Assembly (NCBI GenBank): GCA_022822785.1
Contig: JAJEAL010000053.1
Coordinates: 124,001-188,000, forward strand
DNA: 64,000 nucleotides
Direction: 5' to 3'
Source: Candidatus Poribacteria bacterium
GTDB lineage: Bacteria > Poribacteria > WGA-4E > PCPOR2b
Both the position numbers and the translations under genes were made by a program. The notes below the pieces were generated by a model. The model had not been told where the DNA came from and did not search any database. It saw nothing but the letters and a program-made list of their open reading frames with translations. Positions 62,522 through 64,000 of this stretch are shown here, one piece after another (position 1 is the first letter of the stretch; every line of letters starts with the position of its first letter).

Positions 62522-63535
62522 ATGAGCGAACGAACCTATGATATCTTAGCAATCGGACGTAGTTCGATAGATCTCTACTCTAATGACATCGGTGCATCCT
62601 TTCCCGAAATCGGAAGCTTTGGTGCGTTTGTCGGTGGCTGCCCGACCAATATCAGCGTTGGGACACGGCGGCTTGGACTCCGATCCGCTGTTCTCACTGG
62701 AATTGGCGAAGATCCAGTGGGCGACTTCATCCTCAAATTTCTACATGACGAGGAGGTCGAAACAAAATTTGTCTCTCACAAACCGGGACATCGAACTAGT
62801 GCGGTTGTGCTTGGGATTGAACCGCCAGACCGGTTTCCGCTTGTCTACTATCGTGATAATTGCGCCGACATTGAACTCACCATCGATGATGTGCTTGCTT
62901 CACCCATTGCCGACAGTCGTGCCCTACTCATCTCCGGTACTGGATTGAGCAAAGAGCCGAGTCGAAGTGCGAACCTCTTTGCCGCTGAATACGCCCAATC
63001 CGTTGGAACCACCGTGTTTTTCGACCTTGATTTCCGTGCAGACCAATGGCACGATCCTCGCGCTTTCGGGGTGGTCGCCAGATCCGCCCTGCGATTGGTC
63101 GATATCGCACTCGGAACGGAGGAGGAGGTCAAAGCGGCATCACTCTCCGACGCCTCACAACTCTCGATTACCCACTCCCAAATCTCCAACCCAGATATCG
63201 AAGGCGACGTAAACGCAGCGATTGAAACAATCTTGAGCGGCGGTCCAAAGGCACTGGTGATGAAACGTGGAATTGAAGGCGCAGATATTCATCTGTCCGG
63301 TGGGGAAGTTATCAACGCTAATCCGTTTCCTGTTGAAGTGTACAATACACTTGGTGCAGGAGATGCTTTCGCCAGCGGTTTTATCTATGGTCACCTGAAA
63401 GGTTGGGGCTGGGAACGCTCTGCCCGTTTGGGCAATGCAACCGGTGCGATTGTCGTTACCCGGCACGGCTGCGCGAACTTCATGCCCACCATGCGCGAAG
63501 TCGAGGATTTTGTTGAGGAAAGAGGCGGCTGGTAA
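62522..63535 (+). CDS. iolC: PfkB-family kinase, 5-dehydro-2-deoxygluconokinase-like
   Basis: 337 residues from the ATG at 62522, with AGGG upstream; a longer frame overlaps the aldolase and is unlikely. The PfkB fold shows GGCPTNISVGTRRLG, GEDPVGDFI, KPGHRTSAVVLGIEPPDRFP as in IolC, and NTLGAGDAFASGFIYG with the catalytic Asp. IolC phosphorylates 2-deoxy-5-keto-gluconate in inositol breakdown. The aldolase just upstream may then split a related product. 2-keto-3-deoxygluconate is an alternative substrate. Confidence 0.88.
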   Translation: MSERTYDILAIGRSSIDLYSNDIGASFPEIGSFGAFVGGCPTNISVGTRRLGLRSAVLTGIGEDPVGDFILKFLHDEEVETKFVSHKPGHRTSAVVLGIEPPDRFPLVYYRDNCADIELTIDDVLASPIADSRALLISGTGLSKEPSRSANLFAAEYAQSVGTTVFFDLDFRADQWHDPRAFGVVARSALRLVDIALGTEEEVKAASLSDASQLSITHSQISNPDIEGDVNAAIETILSGGPKALVMKRGIEGADIHLSGGEVINANPFPVEVYNTLGAGDAFASGFIYGHLKGWGWERSARLGNATGAIVVTRHGCANFMPTMREVEDFVEERGGW

Positions 63536-63854
63536 TTGGGTTCATCTCGCTTAGTCCATTGCCATCAAGCGGCGCTTTCCACTGCTGAACACTCCGTCCA
63601 TTCATAAAACAGTAGTGTTCAAAATTTGAACCGTTCAACCCAACCTACCTCCTATACTCGTAGGTTGGGCATCTTGCCCAATCCATAGGCCTCACCGCCC
63701 TAAACTCCGAACAACTCGGTCAAATTCTTATCCCAATTGTGTATACTTCTCCCACAACTATTCAATGGACACTTTGCACACTGAAGGTTAAAAGCAAACG
63801 CCGGTGTGTGCAGTATCGGGCAATCTCTCACCGCTCTGCCCGCGAAATACGTTC
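63536..63854. other. Intergenic region with a CCCAACCTAC palindrome
   Basis: 319 nt. A perfect 10-bp stem CCCAACCTAC (63639-63648) / GTAGGTTGGG (63660-63669) runs into GGGCA / TGCCC (63667-63671 / 63675-63679). The repeat style resembles the other dispersed palindromes. No gene was found here. Confidence 0.5.
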
Positions 63855-64000
63855 TTACTCCAAGACGATTTCGACCTGATATCCTGTCAGAGGCAAATCC
63901 AGAACCATGCTCTTAACTTCATAGGTATTTGGGTAGCAGTCCTGTTTGGTGTAGCGTTCACATGGGCTAGTTTAAACCTCCCCATAAATCGTTCGACCTC
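63855..64000 (-). pseudogene. Possible 3' end of a gene running off the window, frameshifted
   Basis: On the minus strand a frame ending at 63855 reads CERYTKQDCYPNTYEVKSMV and ends VLDLPLTGYQVEIVLE, which looks like a beta-rich C-terminus. Upstream it meets a TAA near 63975, while another frame (EVERFMGRFKLA) is open to the edge. This may be a broken gene end or chance; too little is visible to decide. Confidence 0.25.

Noticed and set aside
1-64000. tRNA genes, rRNA genes or CRISPR arrays
   Set aside because: No cloverleaf with a GTTCGAATC-type arm, no rRNA segment and no regularly spaced repeat array was found by eye; a tRNAscan or CRISPR search could still reveal one.

Overview
The window looks like chromosomal DNA from an uncultured diderm bacterium. 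A lipopolysaccharide heptosyltransferase, two lipoproteins and a very large exported barrel-like protein point to an outer membrane. There are many phytanoyl-CoA-type dioxygenases, enolase-superfamily dehydratases, Gfo/Idh/MocA dehydrogenases, TIM-barrel isomerases and orphan sugar hydrolase-like proteins. Extragenic space is rich in short palindromic repeats. This mix recalls sponge-associated or marine lineages such as Candidatus Poribacteria. That placement is inference from gene content; no rRNA gene is present to confirm it. I saw no tRNA, rRNA or CRISPR array.

Layout. 0-2.1 kb: a 5'-truncated MDR dehydrogenase and a conserved unknown protein. 2.3-2.8 kb: an AT-rich HNH nuclease remnant. 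2.9-6.9 kb (minus): a toroid-like protein, an SDR and folD. 7.1-10.6 kb: an 1148-residue exported protein with SprA-like features. 10.6-12.1 kb (minus): moaD, moaE and a lipoprotein. 12.7-18.8 kb (plus): aldo/keto reductase, 3-hydroxyacyl-CoA dehydrogenase, BNR sialidase-like protein, NHL protein, PhyH oxygenase and Gfo/Idh/MocA protein. 18.9-20.5 kb: waaF followed by a broken ribokinase. 20.6-25.8 kb: HD protein, PhyH-HEAT fusion, glycosidase-like protein and sugar isomerase-like protein. 25.8-30.7 kb (minus): a compact translation and secretion cluster, ffh-rpsP-khpA-ylqD-trmD-rplS-rnhB-yraN, without rimM. 30.9-33.8 kb: a LysM/TPR protein, a Tat-exported molybdopterin enzyme and a DUF350 membrane protein.

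33.97-37.4 kb is a mobile island. An IS982-like element has a defective IS630-like element inserted in its right terminal repeat. A transposase fragment and an orphan DNA methyltransferase follow. 37.4-40.7 kb holds two enolase-superfamily genes, one with a single-base frameshift, and a cupin. 40.8-52.3 kb carries ybaK-like, argG, an MFS exporter, ftsB/coaD, a class III CoA-transferase, a double alpha/beta hydrolase, recA and hyuA. 52.5-59.4 kb carries a two-domain lipoprotein, a rhodanese behind a structured leader, an APH-fold kinase, and a pterin cluster (a tandem-PTPS protein, folE and an SDR), then a KDPG-type aldolase. The window ends with a Ser/Thr kinase, an HpcH/HpaI aldolase, an iolC-like kinase and a possible broken gene end.

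The most notable points are the FolE/tandem-PTPS/SDR cluster, in which the first PTPS half has lost the catalytic Cys; a repeat inserted in frame into the PhyH-HEAT gene; the nested insertion sequences; MoaD with three residues after its Gly-Gly; and several families of dispersed palindromes, two of them with MITE-like ends.
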